Below, in pieces: positions 25,465 to 33,957 of a DNA stretch of 64,000 nt (positions are counted from its first letter, which is position 1; every line of letters starts with the position of its first letter). A program made the translations under genes and the position numbers. Source of the DNA: Burkholderia arboris (GTDB lineage: Bacteria > Pseudomonadota > Gammaproteobacteria > Burkholderiales > Burkholderiaceae); NCBI RefSeq assembly GCF_902499125.1, contig NZ_CABVPX010000006.1:186001-250000 (forward strand), in the 5' to 3' direction. The notes below the pieces were generated by a model that did no database searches, was not told the DNA's origin, and saw only the letters and a list, made by a program, of their open reading frames with translations.

Positions 25465-25705
25465 CTACCGCGACTTCGGCGAAGTCTCGCTCCGATAGGT
25501 CCGGTTCGGGCGCAACACGAGCTGCTTGGCGACGACGTCCAGTTCCTTGCCGCAGTACAGAAATTTGCGCGATCCGTACGATACCGCGCGCCCGGTTCGT
25601 TGAAATGGCAGTGGTCGTAACAGGTACGCCCGTTGAACAGCGTGGCATGCCCCGGTGCATCGCTCCACCCGGACACGTCGAACAGGATGACGCCCTGTCG
25701 GCCTG
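25465..25705 (-). pseudogene. Fragment of a Tae4-like T6SS amidase effector (5' truncated, probably frameshifted)
   Basis: On the minus strand a frame from ~25705 reads VILFDVSGWSDAPGHATLFNG, then CYDHCHFNEP and YRTDRANF. This is the C-terminal part of the Tae4 amidase family: G-W-S-D-A-x-G-H holds the catalytic His, and the downstream Cys pair is typical. Nothing before it resembles the N-terminal catalytic Cys region, so at least half the gene is lost. Past the NF residues the frame degenerates, and another frame continues to a stop at 25465. Tae4 enzymes cut the D-Glu-mDAP bond of peptidoglycan. No immunity gene is adjacent. The call rests on motif recognition only. Confidence 0.6.
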
Positions 25706-25840
25706 CCTCCCCGCTTCGCATCCCTCTCCCCCTCGTTTTCCCCGATCCCGTTCGACTTGACTCGGTTCCTCGGATCGTCAACACTTCGCACATCGCAAGT
25801 GTGATCACAGATCGCAGATCAAACCTCGGAGAACCCCGTC

Positions 25841-26551
25841 TTGGCGCCTCGTATCGTTCCGCCCGCACTGAAAGCCATCGAACAGGAAACGATGGCCGAC
25901 AAGGTCTACCAGCAACTGCGCGAAGCGCTGATGAGCGGCCGTTTCGCGCCCGGCCAGGCGTTGAGCCTGCGCAGCGTCGCCGAGGCCGTCGGCTCGTCGA
26001 CGATGCCCGTGCGCGCCGCACTCACGCGGTTGCGCGCCGAGCGCGCGCTGGTCGATGGCCCGAACCGCGCGCTCGTCGTGCCGCCGATGACGCTCGACAT
26101 GCTCGACGAACTGCGCGACGTGCGGATCGCACTCGAGGGCTGCATCGCCGAGCGTGCGTGCGGCCGGATGACCGACACGCAGATCGCGGCCGTGCGCAAG
26201 ACCTGCGAGACGATGCAGGCGCACGTCGAGGCAGGCCGCTCGCGGGCTTACCTGCAAAGCAATTTCGCGTTCCACAGCGCGATCTACGCGCATGGCGCAA
26301 GCGAAAGCACGCTCGCGATCGTCGAGAACCTGTGGATGCGCGTCGGCCCCTTCCTCAACATGGTCGCGCTCGACATTCCGCACATGCGGCGCTCGATGGA
26401 TGCGCACCGCGCAATCGTCGATGCGCTCGAACGGCGCGACGGTGCAGGCGTGCGGGCCGGTATCGCGCTCGACATCGGCGGCGCCGCACACGATCTCGCC
26501 GAAACGCTGCGGGCCGAACAGACTCCGCGAACCGTGAACGCAAAACCGTAG
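25841..26551 (+). CDS. GntR family (FCD domain) transcriptional regulator
   Basis: 236 residues from a TTG start with a GGAG site 10 bases upstream; an ATG at 25892 is the alternative. The winged helix (MADKVYQQLREALMSGRFAPGQ, RSVAEAVGSSTMPVRAALTRL) is followed by an FCD domain (ALEGCIAERACGRM, NFAFHSAIYAH, MDAHRAIVDAL). It is first in a run of same-strand genes for an SDR, a BKACE enzyme and an MFS carrier, and is probably their regulator. A TGTGATCACA palindrome sits at 25800-25809 in its promoter. Confidence 0.87.
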   Translation: MAPRIVPPALKAIEQETMADKVYQQLREALMSGRFAPGQALSLRSVAEAVGSSTMPVRAALTRLRAERALVDGPNRALVVPPMTLDMLDELRDVRIALEGCIAERACGRMTDTQIAAVRKTCETMQAHVEAGRSRAYLQSNFAFHSAIYAHGASESTLAIVENLWMRVGPFLNMVALDIPHMRRSMDAHRAIVDALERRDGAGVRAGIALDIGGAAHDLAETLRAEQTPRTVNAKP

Positions 26552-26623
26552 CAGCTGCGCGCCGCAACCGCCCGATCGCGCGCGGCCGCAATCCCACAAC
26601 ACCAACGATGGAGACAACCCGGC

Positions 26624-27430
26624 ATGACAGCTTCCGACCTGCTGAAACCCTATGACGGCCTGCGCGTCCTCGTGACGGGCGGTGCGTCGGGCATCGGTCT
26701 TGAAATCGCAGATGCGTTCGCCGAATGCGGCGCGCACGTGCATGTATGCGACGCATCGCACGCTGCGATCGCGGCGCTCGCCGACCGGCCGCCACGCGCC
26801 GGGGCCGGCGCGATCAGTGCGACGCTGGCCGACGTATCCGATCCGGCCGCGGTCGAACGCGTGTTCGCCGACGTATCGGCCAGGCTCGGCGGCCTCGACG
26901 TGCTCGTCAACAACGCCGGCATCGCCGGTCCGACCGGCGGCATCGACGAAATCGACCCCGTGCAATGGGAACAAACCGTCGCGATCAACCTGAACGCGCA
27001 ATTCCAGTTCGCGCGCCACGCGGTACCGCTCCTGCGCGATTCGAAACACGGCGGCGCGATCATCGCACTGTCGTCGGTCGCGGGCCGGCTCGGTTACGCG
27101 TTCCGCACCCCCTATGCGGCAACGAAATGGGCCGTGGTCGGCCTCGTGAAGAGCCTCGCGATCGAACTCGGCCCGCTCGGCATCCGCGTGAACGCGATTC
27201 AGCCCGGCATCGTGCGCGGGCCCCGGATGCGCCGCGTGATCGACGCGCGTGCGCAGCAGCTCGGCATCGGTTACGACGAAATGGAGAAGCGCTATCTGGA
27301 GAAGATCTCGCTGCGGCGCATGACCGACCCGGCCGAGATTGCCGCCACCGCGCTGTTCCTGTGCTCGCCGGGCGGCCACGGGATCACCGGGCAGGCGATC
27401 TCCGTCTGCGGCAACGTCGAAGTGCTGTGA
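26624..27430 (+). CDS. SDR family NAD(P)-dependent oxidoreductase
   Basis: 268 residues. The classical SDR layout is complete: cofactor motif VTGGASGIGLEIA (18-30), VNNAGIAG, catalytic Ser in ALSSVAGR, and YAATK holding the Tyr-x-x-x-Lys pair; IQPGIVRG follows. The family oxidises secondary alcohols. With the neighbouring beta-keto-acid cleavage enzyme, the natural reading is oxidation of a 3-hydroxy acid to the 3-keto acid that the next enzyme cleaves (inference). It is 72 bp after the GntR gene and 35 bp before the BKACE gene. Confidence 0.9.
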   Translation: MTASDLLKPYDGLRVLVTGGASGIGLEIADAFAECGAHVHVCDASHAAIAALADRPPRAGAGAISATLADVSDPAAVERVFADVSARLGGLDVLVNNAGIAGPTGGIDEIDPVQWEQTVAINLNAQFQFARHAVPLLRDSKHGGAIIALSSVAGRLGYAFRTPYAATKWAVVGLVKSLAIELGPLGIRVNAIQPGIVRGPRMRRVIDARAQQLGIGYDEMEKRYLEKISLRRMTDPAEIAATALFLCSPGGHGITGQAISVCGNVEVL

Positions 27431-27465
27431 CGCCTCCTGCATCGCTCACCGAAAGGAATCCATCC

Positions 27466-28398
27466 GTGGCAAACGCTCGCAAAGTCATCATCACCTGTGC
27501 GCCGACCGGCGCGATCCATACGCCGTCGATGTCGCCGTACCTGCCCGTGACACCGCACGAAATCGAAACGGCCGCCGTCGCGGCCGCGCAGGCCGGTGCC
27601 GCGATCCTGCACCTGCACGCGCGCAATCCGTCCGACGGCAAACCGACGCAGGATCCGGCCGTGTTCGCCGAATTCCTGCCGCGCATCAAGGCCCAAACCG
27701 ACGCCGTCATCAACCTCACGTCGGGCGGCAGCCCGCACATGACGGTCGACGAACGGTTGCAGCCCGCACTGCATTTCCAGCCCGAAGTCGCATCGTTGAA
27801 CATGGGCTCGATGAACTTCGGGCTGTACCCGATGCTCGAGCGCTTTCGCGAACTGAAGCATCCGTGGGAACGCGAGCATCTCGAGAAGAGCCGCGATCTC
27901 GTATTCAAGAACACGTTCGCCGATATCGAGACGATCCTCACGCGCTGCGGGGCGAACGGCACGCGTTTCGAATTCGAGTGCTACGACATTTCGCATCTGT
28001 ACAACCTCGCGCATTTTGTCGACCGCGGACTCGCGAAACCGCCGTTCTTCGTGCAAAGCGTGTTCGGCCTGCTCGGCGGGATCGGCGCACACCCGGAGGA
28101 CCTGATGCACATGCGCCGCACGGCCGACCGCCTGTTCGGCAGCGATTACGTGTGGTCGATCCTCGGCGCCGGCCGCAACCAGATTCCGCTCGCGACGATC
28201 GGCGCAGCACAGGGCGCGAACGTGCGCGTCGGGCTCGAGGATTCGCTGTGGATCGCGCCCGGCAAGCTCGCGGAATCGAGCGCCGCGCAGGTACTGAAAA
28301 TGCGTCAGGTGCTCGAAGGCCTGTCGCTGGAGATCGCGACGCCGGCCGAGGCGCGCGCGATGCTCGCACTCAAGGGCGGCGACGCGGTGAATTTCTGA
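27466..28398 (+). CDS. Beta-keto acid cleavage enzyme (BKACE, DUF849 family)
   Basis: 310 residues from a GTG start with an AAAGGA site; the frame is open far upstream but that is the shadow of the SDR gene. It has the BKACE signatures: VIITCAPTGAIHTPSMSPYLPVTP at the N-terminus, the zinc-binding LHLHARNP (H49, H51), NLTSGG, and a later E-C/Y-D segment. BKACE enzymes condense a beta-keto acid with acetyl-CoA to give acetoacetate and a new CoA ester. The specific substrate depends on a few pocket residues and is unknown here. Confidence 0.88.
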   Translation: MANARKVIITCAPTGAIHTPSMSPYLPVTPHEIETAAVAAAQAGAAILHLHARNPSDGKPTQDPAVFAEFLPRIKAQTDAVINLTSGGSPHMTVDERLQPALHFQPEVASLNMGSMNFGLYPMLERFRELKHPWEREHLEKSRDLVFKNTFADIETILTRCGANGTRFEFECYDISHLYNLAHFVDRGLAKPPFFVQSVFGLLGGIGAHPEDLMHMRRTADRLFGSDYVWSILGAGRNQIPLATIGAAQGANVRVGLEDSLWIAPGKLAESSAAQVLKMRQVLEGLSLEIATPAEARAMLALKGGDAVNF

Positions 28399-28620
28399 TC
28401 GCCGGGTAGCCCCCCAACACCAGAACCCGCAAGCGCAGTGACAAGGCGCCGGCCCGAGCCGGCCGGCGCCAGGACGCCCATCATCGCCCCGCTCCGATCG
28501 AGCGCCGCCGGCGCGGCTCCGTCGTCTGCCCATCCGCTGCATGCTTCGCAGCGGCATCTGCCGAACGCGGCGCACCGTGCTTGCCGTGCGCGCCGGTTCG
28601 CCCTTACCGGAGTCGTCCGC

Positions 28621-29949
28621 ATGTCCACTCATCACGCTCAGGCCCTGCCTTCCGCCGCCAGCGACGCGAGCGCGTCGCTGAACCGGCTGCTGTTCCGCAA
28701 ACTCATGCCGCTGCTGATCGCGGCCTATGTGATCAGCTTTCTCGACCGCACCAACATCGCGTTCGCGAAACATTCGATGGGAGTCGACCTCGGCATTTCT
28801 TCGGCCGCGTACGGACTCGGCGCCGGGCTGTTCTTCCTGACCTATGCGTTCTTCGAGATCCCGAGCAACCTGATCATGCATCGCGTCGGCGCGCGCTTCT
28901 GGATCACGCGGATCATGATCACGTGGGGCGTGCTGTCGGTCGCCATGGCGTTCGTCAGCGGCGAGACCTCGTTCTACGTGATGCGGCTGCTGCTCGGCGC
29001 TGCCGAAGCCGGCCTGTTTCCCGGCGTGATGCTGTACCTGACGTATTGGTTCGGCCGCGAGGAGCGTGCGCGCGCAACCGGCTACTTCCTGCTCGGCGTG
29101 TGCATCGCAAACATCGTTGGCGGGCCCTTGGCCGGCGCATTGATCGAGCTCGACGGCACGCTGGGCTTCCACGGCTGGCAATGGCTGTTCGTCGTCGAAG
29201 GCATTCCGGCGATCCTGCTTGCGTTCGTCGTGTGGACGCGGTTGCCGGATCGTCCGAGCGCCGCACCGTGGCTCTCTCCGGAAACGGGCCGCGCGCTCGA
29301 ACGTACGCTGGCCGCGGAGCAGGACGCGGGCGTTGCCACGCACAGCGGGCATGCGTTCGGCGCCACACTGCGCGATCCGCAGATCTGGCTTGCGATCTTC
29401 GTGTACTTCTGCCACCAGTTGACCATCTACACGGTGATCTTCTTCCTGCCGGGCATCATCGGTGCGTCGGGACGCCTCTCCCCGTTCGCGGTCGGGTTGC
29501 TGACCGCGCTGCCCTGGCTCGCCGCAGCGCTCGGGGCCGGGACGCTTCCGCGCTTCGCGCGCGAGTCGCGTCATTCCCGCCGGATGCTGTGTGCGGGGCT
29601 GGTCGTGATGGCGATCGGGATGGTCGGCGCCGCGCACGCGTCGCCAGTCGCGGGGCTCCTTTGCGTGTGCGTGGCCGCGTCGATGTTCTTCGTCGTTCAG
29701 TCGATCGTCTTCACGTTTCCCGCGTCGCGGCTCGCCGGTAGCGCGCTGGCCGGCGGACTCGGACTCGTGAATACCTGCGGGTTGCTCGGCGGTTTCGTCG
29801 GGCCGACCGTTGTCGGCGCGATCGAACAGGCGACCGGCAATGCGAAGAACGGGTTGACGCTGCTAGCCGCGGCACTCCTCGTCGCGGCATTCGCGAGCCT
29901 CGCGTTGCGTCACGGGCACGAGCGGCCCGACGCGCGGTCGCGCGGCTGA
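28621..29949 (+). CDS. MFS transporter (anion:cation symporter type)
   Basis: 442 residues from the ATG at 28621. About twelve membrane helices are visible. The first-helix motif YVISFLDRTNIAFAK and the EIPSNLIMHRVGARFWITRIM loop are typical of the ACS family of MFS proteins, which take up organic acids such as tartrate, phthalate or glucarate. It follows the BKACE gene by 222 bp on the same strand and probably imports the substrate of that pathway. Confidence 0.88.
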   Translation: MSTHHAQALPSAASDASASLNRLLFRKLMPLLIAAYVISFLDRTNIAFAKHSMGVDLGISSAAYGLGAGLFFLTYAFFEIPSNLIMHRVGARFWITRIMITWGVLSVAMAFVSGETSFYVMRLLLGAAEAGLFPGVMLYLTYWFGREERARATGYFLLGVCIANIVGGPLAGALIELDGTLGFHGWQWLFVVEGIPAILLAFVVWTRLPDRPSAAPWLSPETGRALERTLAAEQDAGVATHSGHAFGATLRDPQIWLAIFVYFCHQLTIYTVIFFLPGIIGASGRLSPFAVGLLTALPWLAAALGAGTLPRFARESRHSRRMLCAGLVVMAIGMVGAAHASPVAGLLCVCVAASMFFVVQSIVFTFPASRLAGSALAGGLGLVNTCGLLGGFVGPTVVGAIEQATGNAKNGLTLLAAALLVAAFASLALRHGHERPDARSRG

Positions 29950-30015
29950 CATCGCACTGGATTCGGGCTGGCGCGATGCGGGCGGAGCACGCCACCCGCC
30001 TCGCGCCTCGCTCGA

Positions 30016-31338
30016 TCAGAACAGATACATTCCCGCGACGAACACCACGCCCGAGAACAGCAGCGTCGTCACGCAATACCCCATGATGTCGCGCACGCCG
30101 AGCCCGGCGATCGCCAGTGCGGGCAATGCCCAGAACGGCTGGGCCATGTTGGTCCATGCCTCGCCGTAAGCGATCGCCATCGCAGCCTTGCCGAGATCGG
30201 CGCCGAGCGCCTGCGCGGCCGGCATCACGAACGGGCCCTGCACGACCCAGTGACCGCCGCCCGACGGCACCGCGAAATTGATCACGGCCGAGCTCAGGAA
30301 CGCGAGCAGCGGGAACGTGTGCACGTTCGCGATATCGACGAACCACTTCGTGATCACGCCCGCCAGCCCCGAGTGATCCATCAATGCCTGGATGCCCGCG
30401 TAGAACGGGAACTGGATCATGATCCCGGACGCACCGCGCGCCGCGCCGGCCACCGCGCGTGCGTAGGCCATCGGCGTCCGGTGCAGCAGGATGCCGGCCG
30501 CGAGGAACGCGAGGTTCACGGTGTCGATGTCGAGCGCGAAGCCCTTCTGCACGAAACGCAGCACGAGGAAAGCCGCGCACAGCGCCGCGACGAAGATCGA
30601 CAGCAGCCGGCTTTCCTCCATCCGCTCCGCGAACGTCGCATCGGGCCCGAGCTTGCGCTCGACGCTCGGCGGCTCGGCGAGCAGCGCCGGATCGACGCTG
30701 ACGACGTCGCCCGGCTTCGGCATCATCATGCGCGCGAGAAACGGCAGCATCACGATCAGCCCGATCGTGATGAACGCGTTGTAGCCGGTGAAGATCGTGT
30801 CGGACACGGGAATCAGCCCGATGGTCTTCTCCATCGGATTGCCCTTCGTGGCCGCGACGAGCGGGACCGAACCCGACAGCCCGCCGTGCCAGCTCAGGAA
30901 GCCCATGTACGCGGATGCGACGAGCAGCCGGTAGTCGCTGCCGGGCACGCGGCGCGCCACTTCGCGCGCCAGCATCGCGCCGAGCACGAGGCCGAAGCCC
31001 CAGTTGATCGCGCAGGCGAGCGCGCCGACGAACGCGACGAGCATCACGCCCTGCCCCGGCGTGCGCGCGGTGCTCGCGAGCGCGACGAGCAGGCGCCGCA
31101 CCGGCGGCGAACTCGCCAGCGCGTGGCCCGTCACGAGAATCATGACCATCTGCATCGAGAACGCGAGCAGATTCCAGAAACCCGAACCCCACATCGTCGT
31201 GAGTTGCGCGGGCGTATTCGGCGTGAGGCCGAACGCAAGCGCAAACGTGACGATCGTCAACAGGATCGCGAAAATCAACGGGTCGGGCAACACGCGGTGA
31301 ACCACCTGCGTGAAGAAGCGGGAAATGCGCTGGATCAA
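30016..31338 (-). CDS. atoE: Short-chain fatty acid transporter, AtoE family
   Basis: About 440 residues. I place the start at the TTG at 31338 because an AGGAG site lies 6 bases upstream; an ATG at 31368 is the alternative. The protein is a multi-span inner-membrane carrier with AtoE family blocks: RFFTQVVHRVLPDPL, GFWNLLAFSMQMVMILVTGHALA, INWGFGLVLGA, SYMGFLSWHGGLSGS and FAVPSGGGHWVVQGPF. AtoE moves short-chain fatty acids such as acetoacetate or butyrate. That fits beside a BKACE enzyme, whose product is acetoacetate. An IS256-type element lies ~250 bp upstream. Confidence 0.9.
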   Translation of the reverse strand: MIQRISRFFTQVVHRVLPDPLIFAILLTIVTFALAFGLTPNTPAQLTTMWGSGFWNLLAFSMQMVMILVTGHALASSPPVRRLLVALASTARTPGQGVMLVAFVGALACAINWGFGLVLGAMLAREVARRVPGSDYRLLVASAYMGFLSWHGGLSGSVPLVAATKGNPMEKTIGLIPVSDTIFTGYNAFITIGLIVMLPFLARMMMPKPGDVVSVDPALLAEPPSVERKLGPDATFAERMEESRLLSIFVAALCAAFLVLRFVQKGFALDIDTVNLAFLAAGILLHRTPMAYARAVAGAARGASGIMIQFPFYAGIQALMDHSGLAGVITKWFVDIANVHTFPLLAFLSSAVINFAVPSGGGHWVVQGPFVMPAAQALGADLGKAAMAIAYGEAWTNMAQPFWALPALAIAGLGVRDIMGYCVTTLLFSGVVFVAGMYLF

Positions 31339-31585
31339 CTTGAGCTCCTCGTTTCCTGATAGGGACATCCGCGCGTGTCGTTGTTGGTTGATGCGCGGAA
31401 ACGCGCGGATTCTTGCACAGAACCGTATCGCTTGCTTTGATGTCCATGCCGATCATTGCGTTAGCCGATATCAGGCCGTCGAGTTCGCCAGTTGGCCGCC
31501 GCCAGGTCAGGACACCGGGTGGCAGGTCGATGAACGTGGACGGAACGAGTGACGGACGTCGCGCGAGAACGAGGCGCGAAGGGGG

Positions 31586-33013
31586 GGCAGAATTTCCGTG
31601 TTCAAGGCAGGGTTGAGATTCAGACAGATGATCGAATGAATCGATCCGCATAAAGGATAGCGAACTGGTTCATGGCTGTCTTCCCGTCGTGAGCGGCACG
31701 CCCCCAGTCAGCCGTGAAAGGTTCGGCTACCGCCTACAGTCTGAAGAGCGTCCGCCAGCAGGAACGAGCCGTGGCTGAGCAGTCCGAACGAACCTATCAG
31801 AGACTGTTTAACCGATGGAAGCAGTCGCGCCGCAAATCGGACAGTGCGCCGATACGGTGGCCGGAAGCGCGGACATAGCGAACGAGCGAAGTACGGCGTG
31901 GGGGCTTGTGTATTTCATCCGTCGTGTAGATGATCTTGCGCACGCCCGGAGGGAATGCAAAGAACGGAATCACGCGATCCCATGCATTTCGCCACGCTGC
32001 GCCGACCGGCGGGAATTTCTGGCCCCACGGCCCTTCGGCGAACGCATCCAGTTCGGCCTGCGCGGCTTCTGCACTCGCGGCGGTATAAATCGGCCGAATC
32101 GCGGCAGCAAGCGATCGGCGATCTTTCCAGCTCGCGTAATCGAGGCTGTTTCGGATCAGGTGGACGATGCAGATTTGCAGCGTCGTGGCTGGAAACACCG
32201 CTGCCAGCGCTTCGGGCATGCCCTTGAGTCCGTCGGTTACGGCAATCAGGATGTCCGCCACGCCTCGTGTCTTCAGATCATTGAACACCTTCATCCAGAA
32301 CTTGGCGCCCTCGGTGCTCTCGATCCACAGGCCCAGAATGTCGCGCGTGCCGTCGGGCAGAATGCCCAGCGCCAGATAGACGGCCTTGTTGCGCACGACG
32401 GCGTCTTCGCAAATCTTCACGCGCAGCGCGTCGAAGAATACGACCGGATACATCGGTTCGAGTGGCCGGGCTTGCCATGCCGTAACTTCGGCCATCACCT
32501 CGTCGGTCACGGAACTGATGAAATCGGGCGAGACCTCGGTGCCGTACAGCTCCAGCATGAAGCCTTGAATCTCACGCACGGTCATGCCTCGGGCGTACAT
32601 CGCTACGATCTTGTCGTCGAAGCCCGTGAAGCGTCGTTCGTGTTTGGGGATCAGCAGCGGTTCGAAGCTGCCGTCGTGGTCGCGCGGCACCTCGATGCGA
32701 ATCGGGCCGTCTTCAGTCAGAACGGTCTTGGCACCACGGCCATTGCGCTGGTTCGTCACGCTGGACGGTTTGGCGCTGCCTGGCGCGTAGCCGAGATGAT
32801 GATTCATCTCGCCTCCCAGCGCCCGCTCGATCAGCGCCTTCTTGCGCGCGAGCGTCGCGGCATTGATGGCTTCGGCCGTCATCGGGCCGCTGCCGAATTG
32901 CTCCAGCAGTTCAGCGGGAATAGTCGGTAGCTCCACCGGCGGGGTCTTCGGTTTGCGGGGCATATCTTCTCCTGAGAAGAATCATATGCCTTGAACACGA
33001 AATTACTGACAGG
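31586..33013. mobile_element. IS256-family insertion sequence, internally scarred
   Basis: Imperfect terminal inverted repeats are visible. The left end at ~31586-31609 reads CAGAATTTCCGTGTTCAAGG from outside in. The right end at ~32987-33013, read inward, gives CAGTAATTTCGTGTTCAAGG. The ~1.43 kb length matches IS256 elements. The right end abuts an IS3-family gene cut at 33014. No 8-bp target duplication is evident, and the other half of the IS3 element is missing on the left. This implies a deletion or rearrangement after insertion. The transposase gene inside is interrupted. Confidence 0.75.
31620..32963 (-). pseudogene. IS256-family mutator-type transposase, interrupted near the C-terminus
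   Basis: From the ATG at 32963 (AGGAGA site) the frame matches IS256 transposases: GEMNHHLGYAPGSAKP, VPRDHDGSFEPLLIPKHERRF, the first Asp in VVFFDALRVKI, VTDGLKGMPEALAAVFP and CIVHLIRNS, then IIYTTDEIH. After ~31919 the sequence becomes unrelated and the frame stops at 31797. The lost C-terminus reappears at ~31716-31620 as TADWGRAAHDGK and NQFAILYADRFI up to a TGA. About 200 bases of foreign sequence therefore replace ~110 bases of the gene, including the NAIESLN-type segment with the catalytic Glu region. The enzyme should be inactive. Confidence 0.8.
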
Positions 33014-33247
33014 CCCACGCCGGTGCGTTCACCGCAGAGCAACGGCATGGCCGAGTCGTTCGTGAAGACCATGAAGCACAATTACGTCGCCTGTATGGAC
33101 AAGCCCGACGCGCCAACGGCGCTCTCACGTCTGGCGGCTGCATTTGAGCATTACAACGAGCGTCACCCGCACAAAACTCTGAAATACCGCTCGCCTCGCG
33201 AGTTCAGGCGGGCGCGTCATCAACCTAACGGTGTCCGCGTGTCCTGA
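33014..33247 (+). pseudogene. IS3-family OrfB transposase C-terminal fragment
   Basis: The frame reads [20 protein letters not shown], with the third catalytic acid (Glu) of the DDE integrase core in NGMAESF. It then has the family tail [21 protein letters not shown]. The first two catalytic Asp residues and all of OrfA are missing, cut away at the junction with the IS256-type element. It is non-functional. Confidence 0.85.
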
Positions 33248-33265
33248 GTTACAGGGGCAACTCCA
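33014..33265 (+). mobile_element. 3' remnant of an IS3-family (IS2 group) insertion sequence
   Basis: It contains the last 77 codons of the OrfB transposase and then a likely right terminal repeat, ending around GTGTCCTGAGTTACAGGGGC at 33239-33258. The 5' part is absent; the IS256-family element is fused directly at 33013. Confidence 0.7.
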
Positions 33266-33633
33266 CTCAGGCGCCAGCCTCCAGCCGAGCTTGCAGTCTC
33301 GTGGATTCGAGTCATCGCCTGCTCAACCCAGCATTGACGACATCGCAGTGGGCCTCGCGTCCCACGGATAAGGCGCTAAAGACTTGCTCCTGACTGGGAA
33401 GAATCGTGATTGTTCTTGCAACGGAACCGGTACTGGCTAGGCTCCCTCTGCCACGCACGAGTTAACAGCGCGAATCCTGCGGTTGCGAGGTACTCGCGAA
33501 TATTTGAGATACGATCTTGCCGGCGTCCATTCATCGATAATGAAGCGTTGCATGTGTCAAAGGCGATCTACTGCACGATCAAATTTAAACATTCAACGGG
33601 AATCCAAAACACTGCAACACACCCCGTGTTATG
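33248..33633. other. Non-coding junction between IS remnant and PAAR gene
   Basis: Beyond the IS3 right end (about 33265) I recognise no gene. Base composition falls from GC-rich to AT-rich at about 33470. That marks the entry into the low-GC T6SS cargo. Confidence 0.5.
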
Positions 33634-33885
33634 TCAGCCAAGGCTTGAGATCAAATGGCAACCACATGTACCAAGATGCCCCTGTCGCGCAATCGGAATA
33701 CCATGATCCTTGATATTCGGATCGCCCTCTTCGATTACGTTTGGATCAACGTCGGGATGTAAAGGGCACGTTATTTTATCTCCCTTTCTTGCAACCCCCC
33801 TTCCATTTATTGCCATAACCCGCGACGCCTCAATAACTTCCCCGCCGTGGTCAGTTGAATCCCCCACTCGAATAGCATTTAGCAC
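33634..33885 (-). CDS. PAAR domain protein (T6SS spike tip)
   Basis: 83 residues from a GTG at 33885. It is a compact PAAR protein made of short beta repeats: IRVGDSTDHGGEVIEAS at the start, GRGVARKGDKITCPLHPD in the middle, and HGIPIARQGHLGTCGCHLISS at the end. His/Cys residues are placed as in the zinc-binding site that sharpens the tip. PAAR proteins cap VgrG trimers and help load effectors. It is the last gene of the minus-strand vgrG-effector-immunity unit, 72 bp after the immunity gene. It is AT-rich compared with the backbone. Confidence 0.88.
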   Translation of the reverse strand: MLNAIRVGDSTDHGGEVIEASRVMAINGRGVARKGDKITCPLHPDVDPNVIEEGDPNIKDHGIPIARQGHLGTCGCHLISSLG

Positions 33886-33957
33886 ACCTCCACCCCTTCG
33901 TTAAAAAATATCACGAAATAGAAATCGAGAAACATCTGCCCCCTTGCATCCTAGAAA

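Noticed and set aside
25800-25809. TGTGATCACA as a CRP site before the GntR gene
   Set aside because: The half-sites match CRP but the 6-base spacer is missing. It could equally be a GntR operator, so it is mentioned only in the gene entry.
31339-31585. Possible gene between AtoE and the IS256 left end
   Set aside because: Open frames here lack ribosome sites and family resemblance. It is treated as the AtoE upstream region.
33271-33470. Possible tRNA or attachment-site remnant beside the IS3 end
   Set aside because: A short GGATTCGAGTC stretch resembles a T-loop, but no acceptor or anticodon stems can be formed.
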